Below are positions 1 through 8,413 of a stretch of 64,000 bases of DNA, in pieces; the first letter of the stretch is position 1, and every line of letters starts with the position of its first letter. A program made the translations under genes and the position numbers. The stretch is taken from the NCBI RefSeq assembly GCF_902506415.1, contig NZ_LR733275.1, positions 569,651 through 633,650 on the forward strand, given 5' to 3'. The notes beneath the pieces are model-generated. The model worked only from the letters and a program-made list of their open reading frames with translations, was not told the origin of the DNA and did not search any database. Source of the DNA: Massilia sp. 9I. Lineage in GTDB: Bacteria; Pseudomonadota; Gammaproteobacteria; Burkholderiales; Burkholderiaceae_D.

Positions 1-994
1 CTTCGGGATCGGTGCCGGCCAGGACATTGGAGCCCTCTTCGACCGTCACCGGACGTTCGGTGTTTTCGCGGATAGTGACGCAAGGCACGCCCAGCGCCGT
101 CGTTTCTTCCTGCAGGCCGCCGCTATCGGTCAGCATTACGGCCGCGTCCTTCCACAGGTTGAGGAAAGCCATGTAGGCCTGCGGGCCCGCCAAGGTGACG
201 TTGGGACCGAGGTCGATGCCGAATTTCTCGATGTTGGCGCGGGTGCGCGGGTGCACCGGGAAGATCAGCGGCAGTTCCTGGGAAATTTCCTTGAGCGCGC
301 CGGCGATGCGGGCGAAAGTGGCCGGCTCGTCGACGTTGCTCGGACGGTGCAGGGTCACGACGCCGTAGCGGCCGCCATTGGCCTGGCTCTGCGTCTTGAA
401 GCCGCTGGTCTCGAAAGCGGAGGTATCGGCGCGCGACAGCTTGTCGGCCTGGTACAGCACGTTGTCCACCATCACGTGGCCGACGTAGTGCACGGCGGAA
501 TCCGGTTTGCCTTCGCGGCGCAGGTGCTCGACAGCGGCCGGCTCGGTGGCGAAGAACCAGTCCGAGATGCTGTCGGTGACGAGGCGGTTGATTTCTTCCG
601 GCATTGCCATGTCGCCGCTGCGCAGGCCGGCTTCGACGTGGGCGACCGGGATGACGAGCTTCTTGGCCACGATCGAGCAGGCCAGGGTCGAGTTGACGTC
701 GCCCACCACCAGCACCGCGGCGGGACGCTCGGCCATGCACAGCTCTTCGAAGGCCACCATGATCTTGGCGGTCTGCTGGGCGTGGCTGCCGCCGCCGGCG
801 GCCATGAACACGTCCGGCTGGGGAATGCCGAGTTCCTCGAAGAACACGTCGTTCATCTCGCGGTCGTAGTGCTGTCCGGTGTGGATGATCTTGAAGCTCA
901 AGGCATCCTGGGCCTGAAGGGCGCGCACGATGGGCGCGATCTTCATGAAGTTCGGACGGGCACCGGCAACGAGGTAAATCAGCATTTTGGACAT
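1..994 (-). CDS. wecB: UDP-N-acetylglucosamine 2-epimerase (non-hydrolysing), 3' end missing
   Basis: Interconverts UDP-GlcNAc and UDP-ManNAc in the cytoplasm, supplying ManNAc-type sugar for surface polysaccharide. The translation starts MSKMLIYLVAGARPNFMKIAPI and carries family motifs GDVNSTLA, HVEAGLRSGD, TLHRPSNVD and LTDSGGLQEE. About 331 codons are present out of a usual 360-380, so the C-terminus lies outside the window. The ATG at 994 has a weak AGGAA upstream. It is the last visible gene of the minus-strand EPS locus, 48 bp after the heparinase-family gene. Identification is firm; membership of the EPS pathway is inferred from position. Confidence 0.93.
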   Translation of the reverse strand, partial: MSKMLIYLVAGARPNFMKIAPIVRALQAQDALSFKIIHTGQHYDREMNDVFFEELGIPQPDVFMAAGGGSHAQQTAKIMVAFEELCMAERPAAVLVVGDVNSTLACSIVAKKLVIPVAHVEAGLRSGDMAMPEEINRLVTDSISDWFFATEPAAVEHLRREGKPDSAVHYVGHVMVDNVLYQADKLSRADTSAFETSGFKTQSQANGGRYGVVTLHRPSNVDEPATFARIAGALKEISQELPLIFPVHPRTRANIEKFGIDLGPNVTLAGPQAYMAFLNLWKDAAVMLTDSGGLQEETTALGVPCVTIRENTERPVTVEEGSNVLAGTDPE

Positions 995-1042
995 ATTCCT
1001 ATTAATAATTTTTTATGGTTGTTGAATTTGATAAATTTTTTG

Positions 1043-3007
1043 CTAATGCAGGAACGTTATTGTAAACCTGCATTCGACTGGAACGGCGGACGATACGGTC
1101 GTGATCCGCAGCACTTCGCAAGGACGCTTCGACTCGTAGGTACGCGAGCACCAGCCCAGCGGCGGATTCTCGGCGCCGCGCACCAGTTCCAGCTGCAGGT
1201 CGGCCCCGCTGGCCTGCATTTGCAGCACGAAGCGCTTGCCGCGCACCGACAGGCCGTGGCTGGTCAGGCGCACGTCGAGCTCGGGCGCGAAATGCCAGAA
1301 CAGCTCGACCTTGTGCTGCTTGCGCGCCGAGACTTCGTCGCGCACGGTCAGGGTATTGCTGGCGCCGTCGAAGCGCACGCTGCGCATGTGGCGCACCGGG
1401 TCCGACAGGCGGGTGTAGCCGTCGTGCGAGCCGCGGAAGTCGAAGTCGTTGGGGCTGCTCGGCATGCGCTCGATGCGGGCCTCGGCCTTGCGCAGCCACA
1501 TGAAGCGCCCGCCGCTGGTCGACTGGTCGAGGCCGTCGATGCGCACGGTGTTATGGGCCGAGGTGCCGCGGAAGTAGTCGCGCCATTTCTGGTCTTGCCA
1601 ATAGGAATAGGTGCCCGGGTCGATCAGGCACTCCTCGCCCGCCACCGACAGGTTCAATGCCAGCGCGTCCGCATGGCCGTGGGCGGCGATGCCGAGGTAG
1701 CCGAGCTGGCCGCAATCGAGCATGCCCTTGATCTCGCTGTGCTCGCCGAAATGGTTGCCGAACAGGAGGTAGCCGCCGTCCGGGAAGGCCCAGCCGGTGT
1801 CGACCTCGTGCGGGTCGCAGTCCGGACGGGTGCCGGGCAGCGCGTGCAGCAGCCAGCGCACGCCGGGGTGGGTATCGTTGGCGGCGCCGAACACGGTGTC
1901 GCCCAGCGCCAGCAGTTGCGATGCGCGGTCGCTGCCTTGGGCATCGAGCCGGAACACGCTGCCGTCGTCGGCGTCGCCCACCGCCGGCACGTTGCCGCCG
2001 ACGTCACGCACCGAGCGCAGGAAGCGCAGCGCGCGCTGCAGCGATGCCCAGTAATGGCGCGGGAAAGGCTGGCCGCAGGCCTGGCCCATCAGGCCGGCGA
2101 CGAACAGGAATTCGCTCGAGAAGATGTGATAGGCAAAGGCCTGCTCGCGGTTGACGCCGTCACGCGAGTACTGCGCCACCGCTTCATGTTCGAGTTCCCG
2201 GCGCGCCTGCTCCAGCCAGTCGGCGGACTCCTTCCAGCACGGCCAGGTGCTGGCGCCCACGTACAGGCCGGCCAGTTCGCCGATCAGGTGGTTGTTGGCC
2301 GAGGAATGGCGCGACAGGTGGCGCGCGATGGTGCTGCAGTGGGCGTGGATGCTGGCGAGCCAGTCGGCGCGCAGCTTCTGGCCGGATTCGCCGGCGAACA
2401 GGGCGCTGCTCTCGCCGCCCACCAGCTGCCACACCAGGCTCCAGTTGATCAGGCGGATGCCCAGTTCGAGCGAGCTGGTCCAGTTGGGACCGGTGAGCGG
2501 CGGGCATTGATCCATCCAGCTGCGCAGTTGCTGCTCCAGCGCGTGCAGCCAGCGCACTTCGCCGCTCAGGGTCCAGGCCTGGGCCAGGCGCACCAGGTGC
2601 AGGTGGCGGTTCAGCTCCCACACGTGCTTGATGTCGCCGACCTGCTCGCGCTTGGTGATGGCGATGTCGCCGGCGTAGATGGACGGACCGGTGACGCCGG
2701 TCTCGGGATCGCGGTTCCAGGCGGTGGGCACGCCGACGTCGAAGCGGCGTTCGGCGAACAGCACCACGTGGCCGGCGCAGATGCGGTCGGCGTCCAGTAG
2801 CAGGGCCTCGATTTCAAGCGGGTCGAGCTGGGGCGCGCCCTGCACCGCCAGCGTGCGGGCGCGCGGCAAGGGCGCGGGCGCCGTGCGGCCGGCCATGCGG
2901 CGTCCCATTTTCGTGGCTGCCGCCTGGCGCACCCGGTAGCCCACTTCCGCCACCGACATGCATCTGAGCCGATTCACCAGCCAGCCTAACCTTACCGTTG
3001 CGTTCAT
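1043..3007 (-). CDS. Heparinase II/III family protein (alginate-lyase-like)
   Basis: 654 residues. The N-terminal two thirds fit the alpha-helical toroid of polysaccharide lyases (for example NWTSSLELGIRLINW and SSANNHLIGELAGLYVG). The C-terminal part has the heparinase II/III motifs HGHADALALNLS and FRGTSAHNTVRIDG. No signal peptide is evident. The start is set at 3007 because its ATG overlaps the TGA of the upstream glycosyltransferase (ATGA), a sign of translational coupling; the open frame continues further upstream but only as a shadow of that gene. Proteins of this type are common in EPS clusters and may cleave or edit the polymer. The substrate is unknown. Confidence 0.88.
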   Translation of the reverse strand: MNATVRLGWLVNRLRCMSVAEVGYRVRQAAATKMGRRMAGRTAPAPLPRARTLAVQGAPQLDPLEIEALLLDADRICAGHVVLFAERRFDVGVPTAWNRDPETGVTGPSIYAGDIAITKREQVGDIKHVWELNRHLHLVRLAQAWTLSGEVRWLHALEQQLRSWMDQCPPLTGPNWTSSLELGIRLINWSLVWQLVGGESSALFAGESGQKLRADWLASIHAHCSTIARHLSRHSSANNHLIGELAGLYVGASTWPCWKESADWLEQARRELEHEAVAQYSRDGVNREQAFAYHIFSSEFLFVAGLMGQACGQPFPRHYWASLQRALRFLRSVRDVGGNVPAVGDADDGSVFRLDAQGSDRASQLLALGDTVFGAANDTHPGVRWLLHALPGTRPDCDPHEVDTGWAFPDGGYLLFGNHFGEHSEIKGMLDCGQLGYLGIAAHGHADALALNLSVAGEECLIDPGTYSYWQDQKWRDYFRGTSAHNTVRIDGLDQSTSGGRFMWLRKAEARIERMPSSPNDFDFRGSHDGYTRLSDPVRHMRSVRFDGASNTLTVRDEVSARKQHKVELFWHFAPELDVRLTSHGLSVRGKRFVLQMQASGADLQLELVRGAENPPLGWCSRTYESKRPCEVLRITTVSSAVPVECRFTITFLH

Positions 3008-4134
3008 CTCTTCCCCCCGCTTTGCGAAGTTGCCGCGATGCTGTCGCGCAATTGCCGATACACCGCTGAAATTTGTCCGATCACGACGCCGGACTCGAAT
3101 TCTTGCTCGATCGTGGCGCGCGCACGCGCGCCGAGGCGCCGACGTTCTTCGTCGTCGCCCAGTAATGTGCCGAGGGCTTGCGCCAGCTGTTCCACCTTCC
3201 CGGGTTCGATCATCAGGCCGTTGTCGCCGTCGCGCAGCGCATCCGGGATGCCGCCGACGCCCGTGCTGACCACGGCGTTGCCGGCAGCCATGGCTTCCAG
3301 CAGCGCCATCGGCAGGCCTTCGGCATGCGAAGGCAGGCAGAAGATCGACGCGCGCGCCAGTTCGTCCGCCTTGCGCTGGGCCGTCACCCAACCCAGTTCC
3401 TCGATGCGCTCGAGCACGCCGGCTTCCCTGGCGCGCCGCTTGACCGCCTCCAGCTCGCCCTGCCCGCCGATTGCCAGCTTCACGTGGGGAAAACGGTCCT
3501 TCAGCAGCCCCAGCGCATCCACCAGTTCATAGATGCCCTTGCGCGGCTCGACCTGGCCGAGGAAGAGGATGCGGCCCGGCTCAGACCGGTCCGCCGCGAG
3601 CGGTGGCACCGGCACCGAGTTCGGGATCACGACCACCCGCGCATGCGGGGCAAAGCCGGTCAGGAAATCCGCCCAGCGCGTCGACAGCGCAATCACGACG
3701 GAACTCTGTTCCAGCGTATGCCGGATCCAGCGCCGCATTAGCGGACTGGAGCGCTCGATGAAGCTGTCGAAGCAGGCGCCGTGCAGGTGGAACACCGTCT
3801 TCGCGCCGCTCGCGCGGGCCAGCGCCAGCAGTACCGACTTGCGCACGAAGCTGCCGTTCGAGGCCGCATGGGCATGCACCACTTCCGGACGGCGCGCCAG
3901 CGCCGCCAGGGTGCGCAGCAAACCCTTGAAGAAGGCGCCGGCAATGGCCACGCGGGTGCCTTCGGCATGGGTCGGCACGTAGCAGACGCCCTCGCGTTCG
4001 AACAGGCCGTTCTGGCGCAGCAGCGAAACGACGGTGGCGACACCGCCGCGTCCGCCAGGCTCGGTCCCCAGCATGAGCACCCGTGGCGAGGCATGCGTCG
4101 CCGCTGGCGCTGCTGGTGCCGATGCCCGGTTCAT
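3004..4134 (-). CDS. Glycosyltransferase family 4 (GT-B fold)
   Basis: 376 residues, two Rossmann domains. The N-terminal glycine-rich loop is LMLGTEPGGRGGVATVV. The C-terminal nucleotide-sugar site has LGQVEPRKGIYELVDAL and the E-x7-E motif in AEGLPMALLEAMAAGN. It probably adds one sugar to the lipid-linked EPS repeat unit at the cytoplasmic face. I chose the ATG at 4134 because GGAAAGG lies 8 nt upstream; an in-frame TTG at 4164 has no comparable site. The 3' end overlaps the heparinase-family gene by 4 nt. Donor and linkage cannot be read from sequence. Confidence 0.9.
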   Translation of the reverse strand: MNRASAPAAPAATHASPRVLMLGTEPGGRGGVATVVSLLRQNGLFEREGVCYVPTHAEGTRVAIAGAFFKGLLRTLAALARRPEVVHAHAASNGSFVRKSVLLALARASGAKTVFHLHGACFDSFIERSSPLMRRWIRHTLEQSSVVIALSTRWADFLTGFAPHARVVVIPNSVPVPPLAADRSEPGRILFLGQVEPRKGIYELVDALGLLKDRFPHVKLAIGGQGELEAVKRRAREAGVLERIEELGWVTAQRKADELARASIFCLPSHAEGLPMALLEAMAAGNAVVSTGVGGIPDALRDGDNGLMIEPGKVEQLAQALGTLLGDDEERRRLGARARATIEQEFESGVVIGQISAVYRQLRDSIAATSQSGGKR

Positions 4135-4260
4135 GCCATATGCCTTTCCTTCAGGTGCCTGCAATCACGTTTGCAAAATAGAAATTCTTTTGGATGGTAC
4201 AACAGTGTTTTCTCCGATACGCGCACGATACGATGCCTGACGGACTTCAGTGTTGCTTTT

Positions 4261-5478
4261 TTAACTCGGTCGCGACAGAATTTTTGTGTATGTTTCTGCA
4301 ACTATTCGACCCAGAATAGCATAGGTGCGGTGGCTCCTGACGTACGCTGGGCCACCTTGCGCCAGCTCGGCGGACAATGCCGGGTCGTCCAGCAGGCGCT
4401 TGACGGCGGCCGCAAACGGGCCCGCCTCCATCGGCGCGCATAGCCCCGCACGGCTCTCGTCGATGACCAGCTGCTGGTCCGGGATGTCGTTGGCCACGCT
4501 GGGAATGCCCAGCGCCAGGTATTCCACCAGCTTGGTGGGCGAGGACACGTCGAACAGGGTGCCGCGCGGGATCGGCGACAGGCCGACCTCGGCCCGCACC
4601 GCATAGCCGAGCGCCGTCTTCTGGGGCAGCCAGCCGGTCAGCAACACGTGCTGCCCGATGCCGCGGCGGGCGATCTCGGCGCGCATCCAGTCCATCTCGT
4701 CGTTCGAGGCGGCGTCGCCAGCGATCACCAATAACAGGTCGGGCACGTCGCGCTTGAGGATCTCGGCCACGTCCAGCAGGAAGTCGGAGCGGCGCGCCTG
4801 GGCGATGCGGCCCAGGTAAAGGATCACGCGGCGCCCGTCCAGGCGCGGATCGTGGACCGGCTCCACCTTGCTGCGATCGAACAGGGTGGCGTCGACGCCC
4901 ATCGGCACCGCCGTCATGCGGGTGCGGTCGAAACCCTTCCCCGCCAGCCAGTCGGCCATGGCCTCGCTCTGCACGAAGATGTGCCGCGCGCCCGGCAGCA
5001 CAAGCTGATAGATGACGAAGCGCGACGCGGCGGCGCGCAGGACGTGGGCGAACCACTTCAGGCCCTTGCCGCAGCTGCCGATCTCGTCGCGCCGGACCTC
5101 GAAACCTTCCACGATCGGGAAGGACATCCAATAGACGAAGGGCACGCGCAGCACGGCGGCGGCCAGCCGGCCCAGCAGGCCGGAGGCGATCTTGTCGCGC
5201 ACCTGGATGCAGTCGGGACGCCCGCGGCGGCGCGCGCGCAGCAGGCCGCGCAGGTCCCATAGGGGCGACAGGATGGCGGCGAAGCGCGATTTCAGGCTGC
5301 CCACGGTGTGCATGCCGCCGGCCGGCCATGGAGCGTCAGCCTCGCCGCCGGATTGCCCGACCAGTTCCGTGTTCACGCCATAACGCGGCATCTCGGCGCC
5401 GAACAGGGTCAGCACGTCGGCGCGCAGGGGCGGCAGCGGATCACGGACGATGAAGGCAATAGACAGGGGCTTGCGCAT
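4261..5478 (-). CDS. Glycosyltransferase family 4
   Basis: 405 residues, starting MRKPLSIAFIVRDPLPPL. It has the GT-B pattern: VILYLGRIAQARRSDFLLDVAEIL begins the donor-binding half, and SSPTKLVEYLALGIPSVAND is the equivalent of the E-x7-E donor loop. Predicted to act on the lipid-linked repeat unit in the cytoplasm. 126 bp separate it from the next glycosyltransferase at 4134, and about 110 bp lie between its start and the small secreted protein upstream. Sugar specificity is not predictable. Confidence 0.9.
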   Translation of the reverse strand: MRKPLSIAFIVRDPLPPLRADVLTLFGAEMPRYGVNTELVGQSGGEADAPWPAGGMHTVGSLKSRFAAILSPLWDLRGLLRARRRGRPDCIQVRDKIASGLLGRLAAAVLRVPFVYWMSFPIVEGFEVRRDEIGSCGKGLKWFAHVLRAAASRFVIYQLVLPGARHIFVQSEAMADWLAGKGFDRTRMTAVPMGVDATLFDRSKVEPVHDPRLDGRRVILYLGRIAQARRSDFLLDVAEILKRDVPDLLLVIAGDAASNDEMDWMRAEIARRGIGQHVLLTGWLPQKTALGYAVRAEVGLSPIPRGTLFDVSSPTKLVEYLALGIPSVANDIPDQQLVIDESRAGLCAPMEAGPFAAAVKRLLDDPALSAELAQGGPAYVRSHRTYAILGRIVAETYTKILSRPS

Positions 5479-5590
5479 ACGGTTCGGTTGGATCGGTCAG
5501 GCCAACCGATTCTAGCCCAGCATTTTTCACGCACGCTTAAGGACGATGCCGCTAATGTGCGCTGCAACACATCCGGGCGCAAAAACAGCG

Positions 5591-6016
5591 CTAGTCCTGG
5601 ACTTTTCCCAGCACGAAACTGCCCAGCGGTTTGCGTCCCCAGCCGACCGCATCGTAGGAGCCGGTGATCATGGACTGCCCGGCCGTGCCGCTCAGGAACA
5701 GGTAGCCGTCGCATATGCGCGTCCTGCCCAAGGTCAGCTTGTTCCCCTCTATCAAATAGGCCAGGGGTTCGTTTAAAGGCAGGAACTCGTCTGCCCTCAC
5801 ATCGCGCGACTCGACAAGCACGCGCTTCCAAGCCCCACCCATGCAAGAGTCGGCAGGCTCGTTCGTGAAGCGGATGGTGGCTTCCACTTTCACCAGATGT
5901 CGCAGGTCGAACACGCGCAGCTGCCAGCGCGAATCGGGCTCTTGCGCCTGTGCTGCGCCCATCAGGCAAGTCAGTGTAGCGAGGACAAAAAAGCGACAGG
6001 TCGAAGAATGGTTCAT
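5591..6016 (-). CDS. Small secreted protein of unknown function
   Basis: 141 residues. The first 24 form a typical signal peptide (MNHSSTCRFFVLATLTCLMGAAQAQ), so the product is exported to the periplasm or beyond. The mature part (about 117 residues) has two cysteines, in DSCMGG and RICDGY, that could form a disulfide, and looks beta-rich. I do not recognise the family. It lies 3 bp after the next unknown gene, so the two are probably co-transcribed, inside the interruption of the EPS locus. Confidence 0.7.
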   Translation of the reverse strand: MNHSSTCRFFVLATLTCLMGAAQAQEPDSRWQLRVFDLRHLVKVEATIRFTNEPADSCMGGAWKRVLVESRDVRADEFLPLNEPLAYLIEGNKLTLGRTRICDGYLFLSGTAGQSMITGSYDAVGWGRKPLGSFVLGKVQD

Positions 6017-6019
6017 GGC

Positions 6020-6418
6020 TCAATCGATGGCGTGTTGCAGCGGCCCCTTGAACTGTCTCGGGATCTGCGGCAACCTGCGGCGCGCTCTGCGCAGCAGGAC
6101 GGAGGCGCGTGGAGCCGGGATGCCAGCTTTCAGTGCACGGAAACGCAAGGTCCTGCCGACATGCTCTGCCAGCGGTGCGTCCGGAAACTTTCGCCAGGAA
6201 TTCTTACCCGTCTTGCGCACCACTGGATCCGCTTCCTCCAGACTTCGCGTCGCCTTGGCGGTTGCAATATTCTCGGCATGCCGTAGCGAACGGCTGGACA
6301 GGGCCTTACGTGTCGCAATCGCCTTCCGGCTTCGAGCACGTGACTCGCCGTAACCGTTGCGGCGGTCCTTTTCGTAGCCCAGCATCTTCTTCTCTTGGGG
6401 TGTCAGGAAGCGTTTCAC
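6020..6418 (-). CDS. Small basic hypothetical protein
   Basis: 132 residues, strongly basic, starting MKRFLTPQEKKMLGYEKDRRNGYGES. That opening (TPQEKK-LGYEKDRRN-YGE) looks like a conserved N-terminal motif. The rest is rich in Arg, Lys and Ala and lacks membrane segments. Sequence this basic may bind nucleic acid, but that is a guess from composition only. The frame is open over its whole length and ends 3 bp before the secreted protein gene. Confidence 0.6.
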   Translation of the reverse strand: MKRFLTPQEKKMLGYEKDRRNGYGESRARSRKAIATRKALSSRSLRHAENIATAKATRSLEEADPVVRKTGKNSWRKFPDAPLAEHVGRTLRFRALKAGIPAPRASVLLRRARRRLPQIPRQFKGPLQHAID

Positions 6419-6514
6419 GGGAAGCCCTTCATGGAACAGGTCGCCACAGGCGGCTGTCCAGTGTATCGGGAAGCCAGGCTTTACGGCAAGCAGGGGGACT
6501 CGCCCCCTCCCCGG

Positions 6515-7453
6515 TCAGCGCATCGAAGTGCGCAGCGCCGATGCCTCGAAGTATATCTGCTTGATTACCGGATGCTCCGCCGCCACCGCCGCCTCGATGC
6601 GGGCAATCGCATGCTCGACCTCGTCGATGCGCATGCCGCGGCGGAACTGGACCGAGGCTGCCAGCAGCACTTCCTCCGGCCCCAGCTGCATGGTGCGCAG
6701 GCTGGCCACGCTATCGAGCGCCGGCTCGCGCCGGAACAGTTCATACAGTGCCGCCAGCTGGTCGCGGTCGATACTCTCCCCCACCAGCAGGCCGCCGGTC
6801 TCGCGCGCCAGCATGAAAGCGGCGCCGATCAGCAGCAGGCCGATCAGGATCGAAGCAATCGGGTCGGCATACGGGTTGCCGAAGTAATGTCCGATGGCGA
6901 TGCCGAGCGCCGCGATGACCAGGCCCAGCAGCGCGGCCGAATCCTCGATGAAGACCGTGAACACCGAAGCATCCTTGCTCGCGCGCACGGCCTGCCACAG
7001 CGTCGTGCCGGGCTTGCGCACGGCGTTCAGGGCCTTGCGCGACACGTTCCAGCTATAGCCTTCGAACAGGAAGGCCACGCCCAGCACGACGTAGTTCCAC
7101 ATCGGATCTTCCAGCGGCGGCGGGTTCTCCAGCGCGTCGATCCCGTGGTAGATCGACAGCCCGCCGCCCAGCGAGAACACGGACAGCGCCACGATTAGCG
7201 CCCAGAAGTAGAGCGACTTGCCATAGCCGAAGGGATGCTTGCGGTCGGCCGGACGGCTGCTGCGGCGCTCGCCCAGCAGCAGGAGGAATTCGTTGCCGGT
7301 GTCGACCGCCGAGTGGATGCCCTCCGCCACCATGGCGGCGCTGCCGGTGATGCCGGCGACGATGAACTTGGCGACCGCGATGCCGAGGTTGGCCACGATC
7401 GCGGCGTAGATGACTTTCTGGGAACCCTGGCGTGGCGCGTCGTCTTCGCTCAT
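6515..7453 (-). CDS. Cation diffusion facilitator (CDF) family transporter
   Basis: 312 residues. Probably exports a divalent metal such as Zn, Co, Fe or Mn in exchange for protons. The N-terminal CDF helices carry the metal-site signatures HSAVDTGN (helix 2) and FIEDSAALLG (helix 5). The C-terminal cytoplasmic domain after about residue 205 is the regulatory metal-binding fold. The gene begins 3 bp after the GT14 stop codon, so it appears co-transcribed with EPS genes although it has no obvious EPS role; supplying or removing metal for glycosyltransferases is one possibility. Confidence 0.92.
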   Translation of the reverse strand: MSEDDAPRQGSQKVIYAAIVANLGIAVAKFIVAGITGSAAMVAEGIHSAVDTGNEFLLLLGERRSSRPADRKHPFGYGKSLYFWALIVALSVFSLGGGLSIYHGIDALENPPPLEDPMWNYVVLGVAFLFEGYSWNVSRKALNAVRKPGTTLWQAVRASKDASVFTVFIEDSAALLGLVIAALGIAIGHYFGNPYADPIASILIGLLLIGAAFMLARETGGLLVGESIDRDQLAALYELFRREPALDSVASLRTMQLGPEEVLLAASVQFRRGMRIDEVEHAIARIEAAVAAEHPVIKQIYFEASALRTSMR

Positions 7454-7456
7454 GGA

Positions 7457-8317
7457 TCAGGCCGCGGCGCGGCTGTCCTTCCACTGGACCAGGCGCGGCA
7501 GCAGCTCGGCGCTGGCCTGGCTGTCGAGCTTGCGGCAGAAATGGGCGTTCGAGGCGCGGATGCGCTCGAAATCGGCAGCGTCCAGTACCTTCGGATTGCG
7601 CGCGCCCTGCTCCGGCCACTGCACGTAGCGGTAGTTGTCGGACAGCACGCGCTGCGCGAAGCGCGAATGCATGACCAGGGTCTGGAACAGCATCTCGTCC
7701 GGGCACTGGACGGTGCGGAAGAAGCGCAGCAGGCGCGGGTGGGCATCGATCAGCCGCAGCACTTCAGACAGGCAGTCGCGCGACAGGGCCCACCAGGAAG
7801 CGCCGCCGTGCGGCACGAAGCCGTCCGGCATGCGCCGCCGCCGGCCGCTCAGGCGCAGCACGCGGTTGGCCAGCGCGCAGGCCAGGCGCTCGAGGCTCCC
7901 ACCGCCCTCGCGGTGGAAGAACTGGTAGCGAAAGCCCACGTTCCAGCCGCCGGGCCGGATCGGCGCGGTCTCCAGCAGTTCATGGTCGCGCAGGCGCTGG
8001 AGTTCGCGCTTGAGCAGCGCATTCGGCAGCAGCGGAAAATCCTGGGCTGACAGGAAGGTGAGCTTGTCGAAGTCCGGCTGCTCGCGCAGGATCTGGCGCA
8101 GCGACACCAAGGTCGCTTCGACCTGCGAATAGCCGCCCCAGCGCACGTCGATGCGCGGCGACACCAGGTGGGCCGACGGGTGCAGCGCGGCCGGATCAAG
8201 CGCGCTCTTGCGGTCGAGGTGGACGTAGACGTCGAAATCGGGGTCGCACAGCGCCGCGACCAGCGCGTTCAGCTGCTCGATGTCCTTGTGCGCACAGATC
8301 AGGAATACCTGCTTCAT
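7457..8317 (-). CDS. GT14 (core-2/I-branching type) glycosyltransferase
   Basis: 286 residues, starting MKQVFLICAHKDIEQLNALV. The motifs VYVHLDRKS, VRWGGYSQVEATL, LTFLSAQDFPL and PHGGASWWALSRDCL match bacterial members of the Branch (beta-1,6-N-acetylglucosaminyltransferase) family. No signal peptide. It follows the secreted heparinase-like gene by 96 bp, a gap that holds a terminator-like hairpin, and precedes the cation transporter by 3 bp. It may add a side branch to the EPS unit; donor and acceptor are unknown. Confidence 0.85.
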   Translation of the reverse strand: MKQVFLICAHKDIEQLNALVAALCDPDFDVYVHLDRKSALDPAALHPSAHLVSPRIDVRWGGYSQVEATLVSLRQILREQPDFDKLTFLSAQDFPLLPNALLKRELQRLRDHELLETAPIRPGGWNVGFRYQFFHREGGGSLERLACALANRVLRLSGRRRRMPDGFVPHGGASWWALSRDCLSEVLRLIDAHPRLLRFFRTVQCPDEMLFQTLVMHSRFAQRVLSDNYRYVQWPEQGARNPKVLDAADFERIRASNAHFCRKLDSQASAELLPRLVQWKDSRAAA

Positions 8318-8330
8318 CCGCTTCCCAAAA

Positions 8331-8372
8331 CGAAAAAGTCCCCCGCAGCGTGCGCCACGGAGGACTTCTTTA
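8331..8372 (-). terminator. Rho-independent terminator after the secreted heparinase-like gene
   Basis: On the minus strand the arms AAGTCC and GGACTT enclose a GC-rich stem-loop and are followed by TTTTTCG, about 45 nt beyond the stop of the upstream gene. This probably ends or attenuates transcription between the heparinase-like gene and GT14. Confidence 0.6.
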
Positions 8373-8413
8373 TAGCATGGCGTGCAGCGGGAACGTCGCC
8401 CCGCTCAGCGGAC

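Noticed and set aside
251..2800. 849-codon plus-strand open frame over wecB and the heparinase-family gene
   Set aside because: Spans two unrelated minus-strand genes and their gap, is compositionally biased, and has no ribosome site or recognisable domain.
3008..3391. N-terminal extension of the heparinase-family protein
   Set aside because: The extension lies within the glycosyltransferase gene in another frame; the ATGA junction at 3007 gives a normal start.
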